Below, piece after piece: positions 17,867 to 26,337 of a stretch of DNA of 64,000 nt; position 1 is the stretch's first letter; each line of letters starts with the position of its first letter. This stretch comes from Pseudarthrobacter oxydans (GTDB lineage: Bacteria > Actinomycetota > Actinomycetes > Actinomycetales > Micrococcaceae). Where the stretch lies: positions 1 to 64,000 of the forward strand of contig NZ_JAUSSN010000011.1 in the NCBI RefSeq assembly GCF_030812335.1, read 5' to 3'. The notes beneath the pieces are model-generated. The model was not told the DNA's origin and made no database searches. It saw only the letters and a program-made list of their open reading frames with translations. Made by a program: the position numbers and the translations under genes.

Positions 17867-17893
17867 ATGCGTACGATCCTTCTGCTTAGTTAG
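17867..17893 (+). CDS. Leader peptide of leuS (MRTILLLS)
   Basis: ATG CGT ACG ATC CTT CTG CTT AGT TAG encodes eight residues with one Ile and three consecutive Leu codons. It lies 204 bases before the leuS start and 42 bases before an intrinsic terminator. There is no Shine-Dalgarno. A TAAAGT -10 hexamer at 17855-17860 ends six bases before the ATG, as expected for a leaderless transcript. Stalling at Leu codons under leucine or charged-tRNA shortage would be the sensor. The assignment is inferred from layout and codon content. Confidence 0.7.
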   Translation: MRTILLLS

Positions 17894-17934
17894 CCGCCCG
17901 GCATTCCGAGGAAAATTCGGACTGTCGAGCGGCC

Positions 17935-17958
17935 GCCCCTCCGTGTCGAGGGGCTTTT
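17935..17958 (+). terminator. Attenuator terminator ahead of leuS
   Basis: GCCCCTC (17935-17941), a 6-base loop, GAGGGGC (17948-17954) and TTTT form a textbook intrinsic terminator. It lies between the Leu leader peptide and leuS, 113 bases before the leuS start. CGGCCGCCC at 17930-17938, which overlaps its 5' arm, can instead pair with GGGCGGCCG at 17840-17848, and CGGA (17918-17921) can pair with TCCG (17940-17943). Either pairing would block the terminator. Confidence 0.7.
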
Positions 17959-18070
17959 GTGCGTCTGGGCCATTTCGGGACCGGCGGCAGGGGGCAGGGG
18001 CCGAGCGCAACGGGCCCCGCTAGTACAGACTTGACGGTAATCAGGCTTGAAGAAACAGAAGAGGCCAGCA

Positions 18071-20602
18071 GTGAGCGTTCAGCCGGAGACAGAAACCGGA
18101 ACAGCAGGAGTCGGGACGGACGGCCCTGAGGAAGGTGCCTACAGCTTTACGGCAATCGAAGCCAAGTGGCCGCAGGTCTGGGAAGACCTCAAGGTCTTCA
18201 CGCCCGTCGACGACGGTTCGAAGGAACGGCGGTACGTGCTGGACATGTTCCCGTACCCCTCCGGAGATCTCCACATGGGCCACGCCGAGGCGTTCGCCAT
18301 GGGCGACGTCGTCGCGCGTTACCTGCGCCAGCAGGGCTACGACGTGCTGCACCCGATCGGCTGGGATTCCTTCGGGCTGCCCGCCGAGAACGCGGCCATC
18401 AAGCGCAACGCCCACCCGAGCGAGTGGACCTACGCCAACATCGAGACCCAGGCGGCGTCGTTCAAGCGCTACGCCATCTCCGCCGACTGGTCCCGCCGGA
18501 TCCACACCTCCGACCCGGAGTACTACCGCTGGACGCAGTGGCTCTTCAAGCGCTTCCACGAGCGCGGCCTGGCCTACCGCAAGAATTCCCCGGTCAACTG
18601 GTGCCCCACGGACCAGACCGTGCTGGCCAACGAACAGGTGGTCAACGGTGCCTGTGAGCGCTGCGGCACACCCGTCACCAAGAAGTCGCTGAACCAGTGG
18701 TACTTCAAGATCACCGACTACGCCGACCGGCTGCTCGATGACATGGACGAGCTGCGCGGCCACTGGCCCGAACGTGTCCTGGCCATGCAGAAGAACTGGA
18801 TCGGACGGTCCGAGGGCGCACACGTCACCTTCGTGATCGAAGCCGACGGCGGAAAGCCCGCCAAGGACGTCACGGTGTTCACCACCCGCCCCGACACCCT
18901 GTACGGCGCGACGTTCTTCGTCGTCGCCGCGGACGCGCCGATCGCCGTCGAACTGGTCACCGAGGAACACGCCGCAGCCCTGGACGCATACCGCGAGCAG
19001 GTCAAGGCGCTCTCCGAAATCGAACGCCAGTCCACCGAGCGGGAAAAGACCGGCGTCTTCACCGGCCGTTACGCCATCAACCCGCTCAACGGCGAAAAGC
19101 TGCCCGTCTGGGCGGCCGACTACGTGCTGGCGGACTACGGCACCGGCGCCATCATGGCCGTCCCGGCCCACGACCAGCGCGACCTCGACTTCGCCCGGAC
19201 CTTCGGCCTGCCCGTACGGGCGGTGCTGGACACCGGCGAAGAGGATCCCGCCGTCAGCGGCACGGCGACCTCCGGCGAGGGAACCCTGATCAACTCAGGT
19301 GCCCTGGACGGCCTGCCCAAGGCAGAAGCCATCCCGGCCGCCATCGGGATCCTGGAGCAGCAGGGCACGGGCGAGAAATTCGTGAACTTCCGCCTGCGCG
19401 ACTGGCTGCTCAGCCGGCAGCGCTTCTGGGGCACCCCGATCCCGATCATCCACTGCCCCGCCTGCGGGGAGGTCCCGGTCCCGGACGAGCAGTTGCCCGT
19501 CACCCTGCCGGCCGACCTGCGCGGCGAGGACCTGTCCCCGAAGGGCACGTCGCCGCTGGCCGCCGTCGAAAGCTGGGTCAACGTCGAGTGCCCCAGCTGC
19601 CACGGCCCGGCCAAACGGGACACGGACACCATGGACACCTTCGTGGACTCCTCCTGGTACTTCCTGCGCTTCGTCTCGCCGCAGTACACGGACGGCCCGT
19701 TCGATCCGGCGAAAATCAACGACTGGATGCCGGTTGGCCAGTACGTGGGCGGCGTGGAGCACGCCATCCTGCACCTGCTCTACGCGCGGTTCTTCACCAA
19801 GGTCATCCACGACCTGGGCATGATCGACGCCGACGAGCCGTTCAGCGCGCTCCTGAACCAGGGCCAGGTGCTCAACGGCGGCAAAGCGATGAGCAAGTCC
19901 CTGGGCAACGGCGTTGACCTAAGCGAACAGCTGGACAAGTACGGCGTCGACGCCGTCCGGCTCACCATGATCTTCGCCTCCCCGCCGGAGGACGACGTCG
20001 ACTGGGCCGACGTCTCGCCGTCGGGCTCCGCGAAGTTCCTGGCCCGCGCCTGGCGCCTGGGCCGGGACGTCACGAGCGCCCCCGGCGTCGACTTCGCCAC
20101 CGGCGACCGTGCCCTGCGTGCCGTTACACACCGCACCATCGCCGACGCGGAAGCCCTGCTGGACCACAACAAGTTCAATGTGGTCGTGGCCAAGCTCATG
20201 GAGCTGGTCAACGCGACGCGTAAGACTATTGACGCAGCCGGCGGAGCGGGCGGCGCCGATCCGGCCGTCCGCGAAGCCGTCGAGACCGTTGCGGTCATCC
20301 TGAGCCTCTTCGCGCCGTACACGGCCGAGGATCTCTGGAACGTGCTGGGGCACCCCGCCTCGGTGGCCAACGCCGGCTGGCCGACGCACGATGCGGCCCT
20401 CCTGGTCCAGGACACGGTGACCGCCGTCGTCCAGGTCCAGGGCAAGGTCCGGGACCGGCTGGAAGTCTCGCCGGAGATCAGCGAGGACGAACTGCGGGAG
20501 CTGGCCCTGGCCTCGGAAAACGTCCAGCGCGCCCTCGACGGCCGTGGGATCCGCACGGTGATCGTCCGGGCGCCTAAACTGGTCAACATCGTCCCGGCCT
20601 AA
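18071..20602 (+). CDS. leuS: Leucyl-tRNA synthetase
   Basis: An 843-residue cytoplasmic class Ia aminoacyl-tRNA synthetase that charges tRNA-Leu. The HIGH box appears as HMGH in [14 protein letters not shown] and the KMSKS box as AMSKS in the C-terminal half. The CP1 editing domain lies between (for example [13 protein letters not shown] and the MAVPAHD segment). GTG 18071 is chosen because AGAGG lies six bases upstream; a TTG at 18047 would add eight residues. Expression is probably controlled by attenuation through the leader peptide and terminator at 17867-17958. Confidence 0.96.
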   Translation: MSVQPETETGTAGVGTDGPEEGAYSFTAIEAKWPQVWEDLKVFTPVDDGSKERRYVLDMFPYPSGDLHMGHAEAFAMGDVVARYLRQQGYDVLHPIGWDSFGLPAENAAIKRNAHPSEWTYANIETQAASFKRYAISADWSRRIHTSDPEYYRWTQWLFKRFHERGLAYRKNSPVNWCPTDQTVLANEQVVNGACERCGTPVTKKSLNQWYFKITDYADRLLDDMDELRGHWPERVLAMQKNWIGRSEGAHVTFVIEADGGKPAKDVTVFTTRPDTLYGATFFVVAADAPIAVELVTEEHAAALDAYREQVKALSEIERQSTEREKTGVFTGRYAINPLNGEKLPVWAADYVLADYGTGAIMAVPAHDQRDLDFARTFGLPVRAVLDTGEEDPAVSGTATSGEGTLINSGALDGLPKAEAIPAAIGILEQQGTGEKFVNFRLRDWLLSRQRFWGTPIPIIHCPACGEVPVPDEQLPVTLPADLRGEDLSPKGTSPLAAVESWVNVECPSCHGPAKRDTDTMDTFVDSSWYFLRFVSPQYTDGPFDPAKINDWMPVGQYVGGVEHAILHLLYARFFTKVIHDLGMIDADEPFSALLNQGQVLNGGKAMSKSLGNGVDLSEQLDKYGVDAVRLTMIFASPPEDDVDWADVSPSGSAKFLARAWRLGRDVTSAPGVDFATGDRALRAVTHRTIADAEALLDHNKFNVVVAKLMELVNATRKTIDAAGGAGGADPAVREAVETVAVILSLFAPYTAEDLWNVLGHPASVANAGWPTHDAALLVQDTVTAVVQVQGKVRDRLEVSPEISEDELRELALASENVQRALDGRGIRTVIVRAPKLVNIVPA

Positions 20603-20610
20603 CCGGGAGG

Positions 20611-20636
20611 CGGCCGCCGGCACACACCGGCGGCCG
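20611..20636 (+). terminator. Hairpin after leuS
   Basis: CGGCCGCCGG and CCGGCGGCCG form a perfect 10-bp stem with loop CACACA, 8 bp after the leuS stop. There is no T-run, so it is either a weak terminator or a 3' stabilising stem. Confidence 0.5.
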
Positions 20637-20684
20637 GCCGATACCGCGAGTCCGTCAGCACATGCAGACAGCAGGAGGTCCTCC

Positions 20685-21713
20685 TTGCCCCACCGCGACC
20701 CCGCAGGGTGGCTGAAGGAGCGCCTCAGCGGGCTCCGGCAGGCCAAACCGTCAGCAGAAGGGTCCGCCGCCGGTCTCGAGGCCGTCGTGCGGACAGCCGT
20801 CGTCACGGACTCCGCCGCGGCACTGCCGGCCGACTGGGTCCATGCCGCCTCCGTCGACGGGCGGCTGTCGATCGTCCCGATGCCGGTGATGGTAGGGGCG
20901 GAAATCTACGGTGAGGGCGAGGACGACATCGCCGAGACGATTGCCTTGGCCCTTGCCAGCGGCAAGCCCGTGAAGACCTCGCGCCCGTCGCCCGGACAGT
21001 TCGAACATGCGTACCTGGCAGCCCAGCGGAATGGCTATGAGTCCGTCGTGTCGCTTCATATTTCCGGGGAGCTCTCCGGAACGGTGGACTCCGCCCGGCT
21101 GGCTGCCGCCCGCGTGGACATTCCGGTGGAGGTCCTGGACTCACGCACCGTCGGCATGGCGCAGGGGATGGGTGTCCAGGGCGCCGTTGCCGCGGCGGCG
21201 GAAGGCGCGGCCGCAGCGGACGTGCGTGCGTTCGCCGAGCATGAACTCGCCCGCACCAAGGTGTACTTCTACGTGCCGAGCCTGGAACAGCTGCGCCGTG
21301 GGGGACGGATCGGCGCCGCGGCATCACTCTGGGGAACCATGTTCTCGATTAAGCCCATCCTCGCGGTGGAGGACGGCAAAGTCATTCCGCTGGAGAAAGT
21401 GCGGTCGGCGGCGAAGGCCATCGCCCGGCTCCAGGAGATCGTTGTGGCCGACGCCGCGGGTCGGCCCCCCGGGCAGGCCCGGCTCGCCGTCCACCATTTC
21501 GGCAACCCGGCCGAGGCAGAACAGCTCGCGGCGCAGCTGGCCCAAGCGGTTCCCGGCTGTGCGCCCGTCCAGATCAGCGCCCTTCCCGCCGTGCTGGCGG
21601 CCCATGCCGGACTCGGTGTGCTGGCGGTGATCGTGGGGGAGAGCAGCACCCCGGCGGTCCGGGACATGCCCGCAGCGCCCGAGCCCGCCGCTCCGGAGTC
21701 AGGCGCGCCGTAG
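20685..21713 (+). CDS. DegV family fatty-acid-binding protein
   Basis: A 342-residue DegV protein. It begins, after an N-terminal extension of about 30 residues, with VRTAVVTDSAAALP, the DegV opening. KTSRPSPGQF and the Ser/Thr-rich ligand pocket follow, with VVSLHISGELSGT around residue 120 and RRGGRIGAA further on. Characterised relatives bind long-chain fatty acids, in some bacteria (FakB) for a fatty-acid kinase. No kinase gene is nearby, so the role here is open. TTG 20685 has GGAGG just upstream. The stop codon lies inside a 15-bp tandem repeat. Confidence 0.88.
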   Translation: MPHRDPAGWLKERLSGLRQAKPSAEGSAAGLEAVVRTAVVTDSAAALPADWVHAASVDGRLSIVPMPVMVGAEIYGEGEDDIAETIALALASGKPVKTSRPSPGQFEHAYLAAQRNGYESVVSLHISGELSGTVDSARLAAARVDIPVEVLDSRTVGMAQGMGVQGAVAAAAEGAAAADVRAFAEHELARTKVYFYVPSLEQLRRGGRIGAAASLWGTMFSIKPILAVEDGKVIPLEKVRSAAKAIARLQEIVVADAAGRPPGQARLAVHHFGNPAEAEQLAAQLAQAVPGCAPVQISALPAVLAAHAGLGVLAVIVGESSTPAVRDMPAAPEPAAPESGAP

Positions 21714-21743
21714 TCCGCCGCGCCGCAGTCCGCCGCGCCGCAG
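21705..21743 (+). repeat. 15-bp tandem repeat spanning the degV stop codon
   Basis: Units start at 21705, 21720 and 21735 (the last only 9 bases). The units are identical except that the TAG stop in unit 1 (21711-21713) reads CAG in unit 2. It looks like a slippage duplication at the gene end. Confidence 0.8.
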
Positions 21744-21764
21744 CTTTATCCCGCGGGTACGCGG

Positions 21765-21822
21765 TATCCACATAAGACCTGCGGGGCCCTGCCCGGCGGT
21801 TTTCCGATATCCACATACGACC
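21765..21822. repeat. Pair of TATCCACATA direct repeats upstream of comEA
   Basis: TATCCACATAAGACC (21765-21779) and TATCCACATACGACC (21808-21822) agree at 14 of 15 bases. They are 43 bp apart, about four helical turns, and lie 45-100 bp before the comEA start. This spacing suits a regulator that binds two sites on one face of the helix. Nothing identifies the protein. Confidence 0.5.
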
Positions 21823-21866
21823 CGCTGCCCCTGAACGGCGTGGCCGGAGCTTCGTACGATGGGCGC

Positions 21867-22778
21867 ATGCCGCGCCACACTCCTGGAGACCCGCCCGCCG
21901 CCGAACCGGGCCGCGCCGACCACAGGCTGGCGGCCGCCGTTCGTCCGGGCGCTGTTCGGATAGGCGCGGGGTCGGCCCTGCTCGACGGACCGCCCTTCGC
22001 GTCACGGTCCGGAACGCAGCATGATCCCGGCCCCGACCATTCGCCGGTCCGCAGCCCCCGCATCAGGTGGCGCACCGGGCGCCGCGCCGCGGCGTTGCTG
22101 TGCCTGCTGGCCACAACGTTTCTCTGCTGGTTCTGGTGGCAGGCGGCGAACGCCACAGCGGAGGTCAGCCCGCTCAGTTCCATCAACCTAACGGAAGCCG
22201 GCGGACCAGAGGACCCGGAGCCTGAAGCTGGACCGTCAGCAGTCCCGGACAATTCTCCAGGCGACGGCGACGGCGACGGCGATAACGGAAACGGGGCCGG
22301 AGGGGCCACCCGCGACAGCGTGATCGTGCATGTCGCCGGCGCGGTTGCCCGGGCCGGCATCGTGGAGCTGCCGCGGGGAAGCCGCCTGCACGAGGCCATC
22401 GCAGCGGCCGGAGGCGGTGCCCCCGGCGCAGATCCGGACCAGCTCAATCTCGCCGCCGTCCTCGAGGACGGGCAGAAGGTCCTGGTGCCGCGGCAGGGCG
22501 AAACCGGGCCGGACGCGTCCGCCCCGGCGAGTGACGCGAGTGACGCGGGCGCCCGGGGAAGCCCGGGCAGCGGCTCCGCCCCCGCGGGAAAGATCAACTT
22601 GAACACGGCCGGAGCCGAGGAACTGGCCACCCTCCCGCGGGTGGGCCCGGTCCTTGCCCAACGGATCGTGGACTGGCGCAAGCAGCACGGCAACTTCCAG
22701 CGGGTGGAGGAGCTGGACGCCGTGGACGGGTTCGGGCCTAAGCTGCTCGAAGGCCTGCTGCCCCTGGTCCGGGTGTGA
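21867..22778 (+). CDS. comEA: ComEA-type DNA-binding protein
   Basis: A 303-residue membrane-anchored DNA receptor of the competence uptake machinery. A cytoplasmic N-tail of about 70 residues precedes one transmembrane helix at roughly 73-91. An acidic linker with Gly-Asp repeats follows, then a SLBB domain (VIVHVAGAVARAGIVELP, about 152-210). The C-terminal helix-hairpin-helix pair begins INLNTAGAEELATLPRVGP (about 243-303) and binds double-stranded DNA without sequence preference. The start is uncertain because no good ribosome site is visible; GTG 21840 is in frame. comEC follows after 4 bp. Competence itself is inferred from the family. Confidence 0.88.
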   Translation: MPRHTPGDPPAAEPGRADHRLAAAVRPGAVRIGAGSALLDGPPFASRSGTQHDPGPDHSPVRSPRIRWRTGRRAAALLCLLATTFLCWFWWQAANATAEVSPLSSINLTEAGGPEDPEPEAGPSAVPDNSPGDGDGDGDNGNGAGGATRDSVIVHVAGAVARAGIVELPRGSRLHEAIAAAGGGAPGADPDQLNLAAVLEDGQKVLVPRQGETGPDASAPASDASDAGARGSPGSGSAPAGKINLNTAGAEELATLPRVGPVLAQRIVDWRKQHGNFQRVEELDAVDGFGPKLLEGLLPLVRV

Positions 22779-22782
22779 GGGC

Positions 22783-24798
22783 GTGCCGGACATGGAACGT
22801 GCGAGTCGCTGGCAACTGTACGTCGATGCGGCGGTCAGCCGGACACCCGGGAACCACCCGGCGCCGGAGCCCGCGGCGGACCCCCAAGCCCCAGGGGACC
22901 CCCGAGCCCCGGGGCACACGCAGATTCTGGCGGAATTCCCCCAGGGGGTCCGGCAGCGTCGACGCCATCTGGAGGTCCGCGGCTGGCTAGCGTCATTCGC
23001 AGTCCGCGGCCGCGCCGGTCCGGCCCGGGAGGACACCCTCCGCCGGACCGATGTGCGTCTGATTCCCCCGGCGGTCCTGGTCTGGGCAACGGCCGCTGCC
23101 GGACACTACATGCATCCCGCGGCGCTTGCCGCCCTCTGTCTGACCCTCGTGGCGTGTTCGGCACTGCTGTTGCTCAGGGCCGTATCCACCGCCTGGGTAC
23201 GACGGCCCGGGGCACGGCCGCCCGGGGCACCCGCACACCGGAGCTTCCACGCGACGATGGCCGGCGCCCTGCTGCTGGCCGCTGCAGCGGGCGGCCACGG
23301 CGCGGCCGACTCCGCCCGCCGGCACGAAGGGGCTGTGGCCGGTGCAGCCGCCGCGAACACAGCCGTTGCGGTGGAAGTGGAGATAACCGGCTCGCCCCGG
23401 CAACTCAGGACGCCGGGGCGTTCCGGACTCGCGGACCGGTGGGCGGTCCCGGCCACCCTGATCGACATGACCTTCGACTCGCACCGGGTCCAGGCACAGG
23501 CCAGGTTGCTGATCCTGGGCGGCGCCGACTGGGAACATGCAGCCCCGGGTCAGCGGATCCGCACGACCGGCAAACTCAAGCCGCCCGCGCCGGGACAGCC
23601 GGAAGCGGCAGTCCTCTCGGCCAGCTCCGCCCCGCTGACACTCGGGGCGGCCGCGCCCTGGCAGCGGGGCCCGGCCGAACTCCGCGACCGTTTCACCAGG
23701 GCCGCCGGACACTTCGACGGTGACGCCCGGGGACTCCTGCCGGGCATGGTCACCGGTGACACCCGCCTCTTGGACGCGGAGCTGGACGCGGCCATGAAGT
23801 CCGTCGGCATGACCCACCTGACGGCCGTCAGCGGCGCCAACTGTAGCCTCGTCTTGGGCGCCCTCCTGCTGGCCGCCCGAAGCCTGCGGTTCAGCCGGGC
23901 GTTCGCAGCGGTCCTCTGCCTCACGGGGCTGGGCCTGTTTGTCCTGATGGTCGGACCGGAGTCCAGTGTCCTGCGGGCCGCCGTAATGGGCGCAATCGGG
24001 CTCGTTGCCCTCGCCGGCGGCCGGCCCGGGCGGGGCCTGAGCTTCCTGTGCCTCGCCGTGATTGGACTTGTGCTGGCCCAGCCGGGGCTCTCGACCAGCT
24101 TCGGATTCCTGCTCTCCGTGCTGGCGACCCTCGGAATCGTGGTGACGGGCAGGCCGATCATGGCTTGGTTCCCGGCGGCGGTGCCGCGCTGGCTCGCCGC
24201 GGGGCTGGCTGTTCCGCTGTCCGCTCAGGCGTTCTGCGGACCGGCGGTCGTCCTCCTGCAGCCGCAATTCTCCACCTATGCCCTGCCCGCCAACATGGCC
24301 GCCGCCGTCCTCGTCGCACCGGTCACGCTGCTGGGGACCGCGGCCGTGCCGCTGATGCCACTGGCCCCGGCCCTGGCCGCCGCGCCGCTGGGTATCGCTG
24401 CGGCTTTCGCCACCGGGGTCGGAGCAATCGCCCGCTGTTTCGCCGGGCTGCCCGGGGCGGTCCTCCCGTGGCCGGAAGGGGCGTTTGGCGCCGCCACAAT
24501 GACACTCTTCTCCGCCTGTACCCTCGCCGCCTGGTGGCTGACTTTCCACCCCGCCCGCACCGTCGCGCTGGCCCGGGCGGCGCATGAACGGACAGTGGCC
24601 CTGCTCAACCGATTCCTGCCCCGCGGCAACGGCCTGCGGGCACCGCCGGGAGGGTCACGGCCCGGCTTGGTGCACCGCCCGGGCCGTGGCAGGCTTAGAG
24701 TCTGCAAACAATTTTCCGGGAGGAAACCTCAGTGGCTGCTGCCCAGACCCCACGCGCACGGTCCGCCGCGTCGAACACCGCCACCTGGCGCGACGTGA
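22783..24798 (+). CDS. comEC: ComEC/Rec2 family DNA channel protein
   Basis: A 671-residue polytopic membrane protein that would form the channel for single-stranded DNA entry. After an unusual Pro/Ala-rich N-tail come two hydrophobic helices, a soluble OB-like region (about 180-290) and the Competence domain with MTHLTAVSGANCSLV around residues 343-357, then many helices. I see no HxHxDH motif, so the C-terminal metallo-beta-lactamase nuclease domain of classical ComEC is missing. GTG 22783 is chosen; ATG 22792 is an alternative. The last 22 codons overlap holA in another frame, and the basic, Pro-rich C-terminus looks like read-through text. Confidence 0.85.
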   Translation: MPDMERASRWQLYVDAAVSRTPGNHPAPEPAADPQAPGDPRAPGHTQILAEFPQGVRQRRRHLEVRGWLASFAVRGRAGPAREDTLRRTDVRLIPPAVLVWATAAAGHYMHPAALAALCLTLVACSALLLLRAVSTAWVRRPGARPPGAPAHRSFHATMAGALLLAAAAGGHGAADSARRHEGAVAGAAAANTAVAVEVEITGSPRQLRTPGRSGLADRWAVPATLIDMTFDSHRVQAQARLLILGGADWEHAAPGQRIRTTGKLKPPAPGQPEAAVLSASSAPLTLGAAAPWQRGPAELRDRFTRAAGHFDGDARGLLPGMVTGDTRLLDAELDAAMKSVGMTHLTAVSGANCSLVLGALLLAARSLRFSRAFAAVLCLTGLGLFVLMVGPESSVLRAAVMGAIGLVALAGGRPGRGLSFLCLAVIGLVLAQPGLSTSFGFLLSVLATLGIVVTGRPIMAWFPAAVPRWLAAGLAVPLSAQAFCGPAVVLLQPQFSTYALPANMAAAVLVAPVTLLGTAAVPLMPLAPALAAAPLGIAAAFATGVGAIARCFAGLPGAVLPWPEGAFGAATMTLFSACTLAAWWLTFHPARTVALARAAHERTVALLNRFLPRGNGLRAPPGGSRPGLVHRPGRGRLRVCKQFSGRKPQWLLPRPHAHGPPRRTPPPGAT

Positions 24799-25745
24799 CC
24801 CCGGCCGCCGTCGTGCTGGTCGGCGGACCGGAAGACTACCTGGGGTCCCGAGCAATGGACCGCATCCGGGCGCAGGTCCGCGCCGCAGCCCCCGACGTCG
24901 AAGTCACCCGGCTCAATGCCGGCAACTACGAGCCAGGCTCCCTCGCCATGAACGTCAGCCCGTCCCTCTTCGGCGAGCAGAAGCTCATCGAGGTGGAGGG
25001 CCTGGAGGGCATGAATGATGCCTTCCTGGCTGACGGGCTGAAGTACCTCGCCCGCCCCGAGCCCGACGCCGTGCTGGTCCTCCGCCACAGCGGCGGCGTG
25101 CGCGGCAAGAAGCTCCTGGACGCCGTCAAGGCCGGCGGGTGGCCGGTGGTGGACTGCCAGCCCCTGAAGAAGGACGCCGACAAGGTCGCCTTCGTGACGT
25201 CCGAGTTCAGAGCCGCGTCCCGGCGCATCGATCCCGACGCCGTGCACGCCCTGGTCAACGCCGTCGGCGCCCACCTGGCTGAACTTGCCGCCGCCTGCAG
25301 CCAGTTGATCGCCGATGCCGCCACCGGAGTGGATACCGCCATGGTGGACCGGTACTACGGGGGCAGGGTGGAAGCCACTGCGTTCAAGGTCGCCGACGCC
25401 GCGATGGCCGGCAACGCCCCGCTGGCACTGTCCACCCTGCGCCACGCCCTCGACACCGGGGCCGACCCCGTGCCGCTGGTGGCCGCGCTGGCCTCGAAGC
25501 TGCGCACCCTCGCCAAGGTTGCCGGCGCCCAGGGCTCCTCGTCGCAGATTGCCAAGCAGCTGGGCATGCAGCCCTGGCTTGTCGAGCAGGCGCAGCGGGA
25601 GGTGCGGCGCTGGACTCCGGAGGGGCTCGTCCGGTCCATCCAGGTGACCGCCGAGGCCGATGCCCAGGTCAAGGGCCTGTCCCGGGATCCGGTCTACGCC
25701 GTCGAACACGCCGTGACCGTGATTGCGACGTCCGTGCGCCGCTGA
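24732..25745 (+). CDS. holA: DNA polymerase III delta subunit
   Basis: A 337-residue subunit of the clamp loader that opens the beta sliding clamp and works with gamma/tau and delta-prime. The N-terminal AAA+-like domain starts with VVLVGGPEDYLGSRAMDRI, where the Walker A is degenerate as in all delta subunits. The C-terminal collar helices contain QLGMQPWLVEQAQREVRRW, typical for HolA. GTG 24732 has GGGAGG eight bases upstream and lies 67 bp inside the end of comEC. The comEA-comEC-holA order followed by rpsT is common in actinobacteria. Confidence 0.92.
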   Translation: MAAAQTPRARSAASNTATWRDVTPAAVVLVGGPEDYLGSRAMDRIRAQVRAAAPDVEVTRLNAGNYEPGSLAMNVSPSLFGEQKLIEVEGLEGMNDAFLADGLKYLARPEPDAVLVLRHSGGVRGKKLLDAVKAGGWPVVDCQPLKKDADKVAFVTSEFRAASRRIDPDAVHALVNAVGAHLAELAAACSQLIADAATGVDTAMVDRYYGGRVEATAFKVADAAMAGNAPLALSTLRHALDTGADPVPLVAALASKLRTLAKVAGAQGSSSQIAKQLGMQPWLVEQAQREVRRWTPEGLVRSIQVTAEADAQVKGLSRDPVYAVEHAVTVIATSVRR

Positions 25746-25846
25746 CGCCGGGCCCCGCGTGCGCTTCCCCCGGGACGGGCGCCGGCCGGGCCATGATTTG
25801 GGCTAACCCGTGATTTTCCCGGCCACAATGTGCGGCTTAACTGGAA

Positions 25847-25874
25847 GTGGCCGGCACCCGAGGGTGCCGGCCAC
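25847..25874. terminator. Hairpin between convergent holA and rpsT
   Basis: GTGGCCGGCACC and GGTGCCGGCCAC form a perfect 12-bp stem around CGAG. It lies 30 bp beyond the rpsT stop and about 100 bp beyond holA, so it can serve both. No T-run follows on either strand. Confidence 0.65.
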
Positions 25875-25903
25875 AATCATCAGTTCAAATGAACTGGAAA
25901 CCT

Positions 25904-26164
25904 TTAGAGCGCGTTGACCTTCTTGGAGATGGCCGACTTGCGGTTTGCAGCGTTGTTCTTGTGGAGAACGCCCTTGCTGACAGCCTTGTCCAGCTTGCGG
26001 CTGGCGGAAAGCAGCGCGGTCGCCGCAGCATCCTTGTCGGTGGACTCAACGGCGGTGTTGACGGCGCGGATGGCCGTCTTCAGCTCGGACTTGACTGCGT
26101 TGTTACGCAGGCGTGCCTTCTCGTTGGTGAGGATGCGCTTCTTCTGGGACTTGATATTAGCCAC
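25904..26164 (-). CDS. rpsT: 30S ribosomal protein S20
   Basis: An 86-residue, Lys/Arg/Ala-rich protein that binds 16S rRNA near its 5' domain and helps early 30S assembly. The sequence [20 protein letters not shown] and the ending [13 protein letters not shown] are typical and full length. It is a single gene convergent with holA, with its own 5' region of about 170 bp shared with nothing else on this strand. Confidence 0.98.
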   Translation of the reverse strand: MANIKSQKKRILTNEKARLRNNAVKSELKTAIRAVNTAVESTDKDAAATALLSASRKLDKAVSKGVLHKNNAANRKSAISKKVNAL

Positions 26165-26337
26165 GTGTGAACTCTCTTTTTCAATGCGGAAAATGGTCTA
26201 GAGGGCTTTCAGATTGGCCATTGACTGAGCGGCGTGGGGATACCTATGGCGACCAACCATCTGTGGCCGTCGACCTGCACGGACACACAGCTGTCAATAG
26301 TAGCAGAGAGGCCGGCGGAGTGGCGATTTAGCGGCGT

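Noticed and set aside
21705..21822. Closely spaced repeats considered as a CRISPR fragment
   Set aside because: The 15-bp units are tandem without spacers, and the other pair occurs only twice at 43 bp; there are no cas genes.
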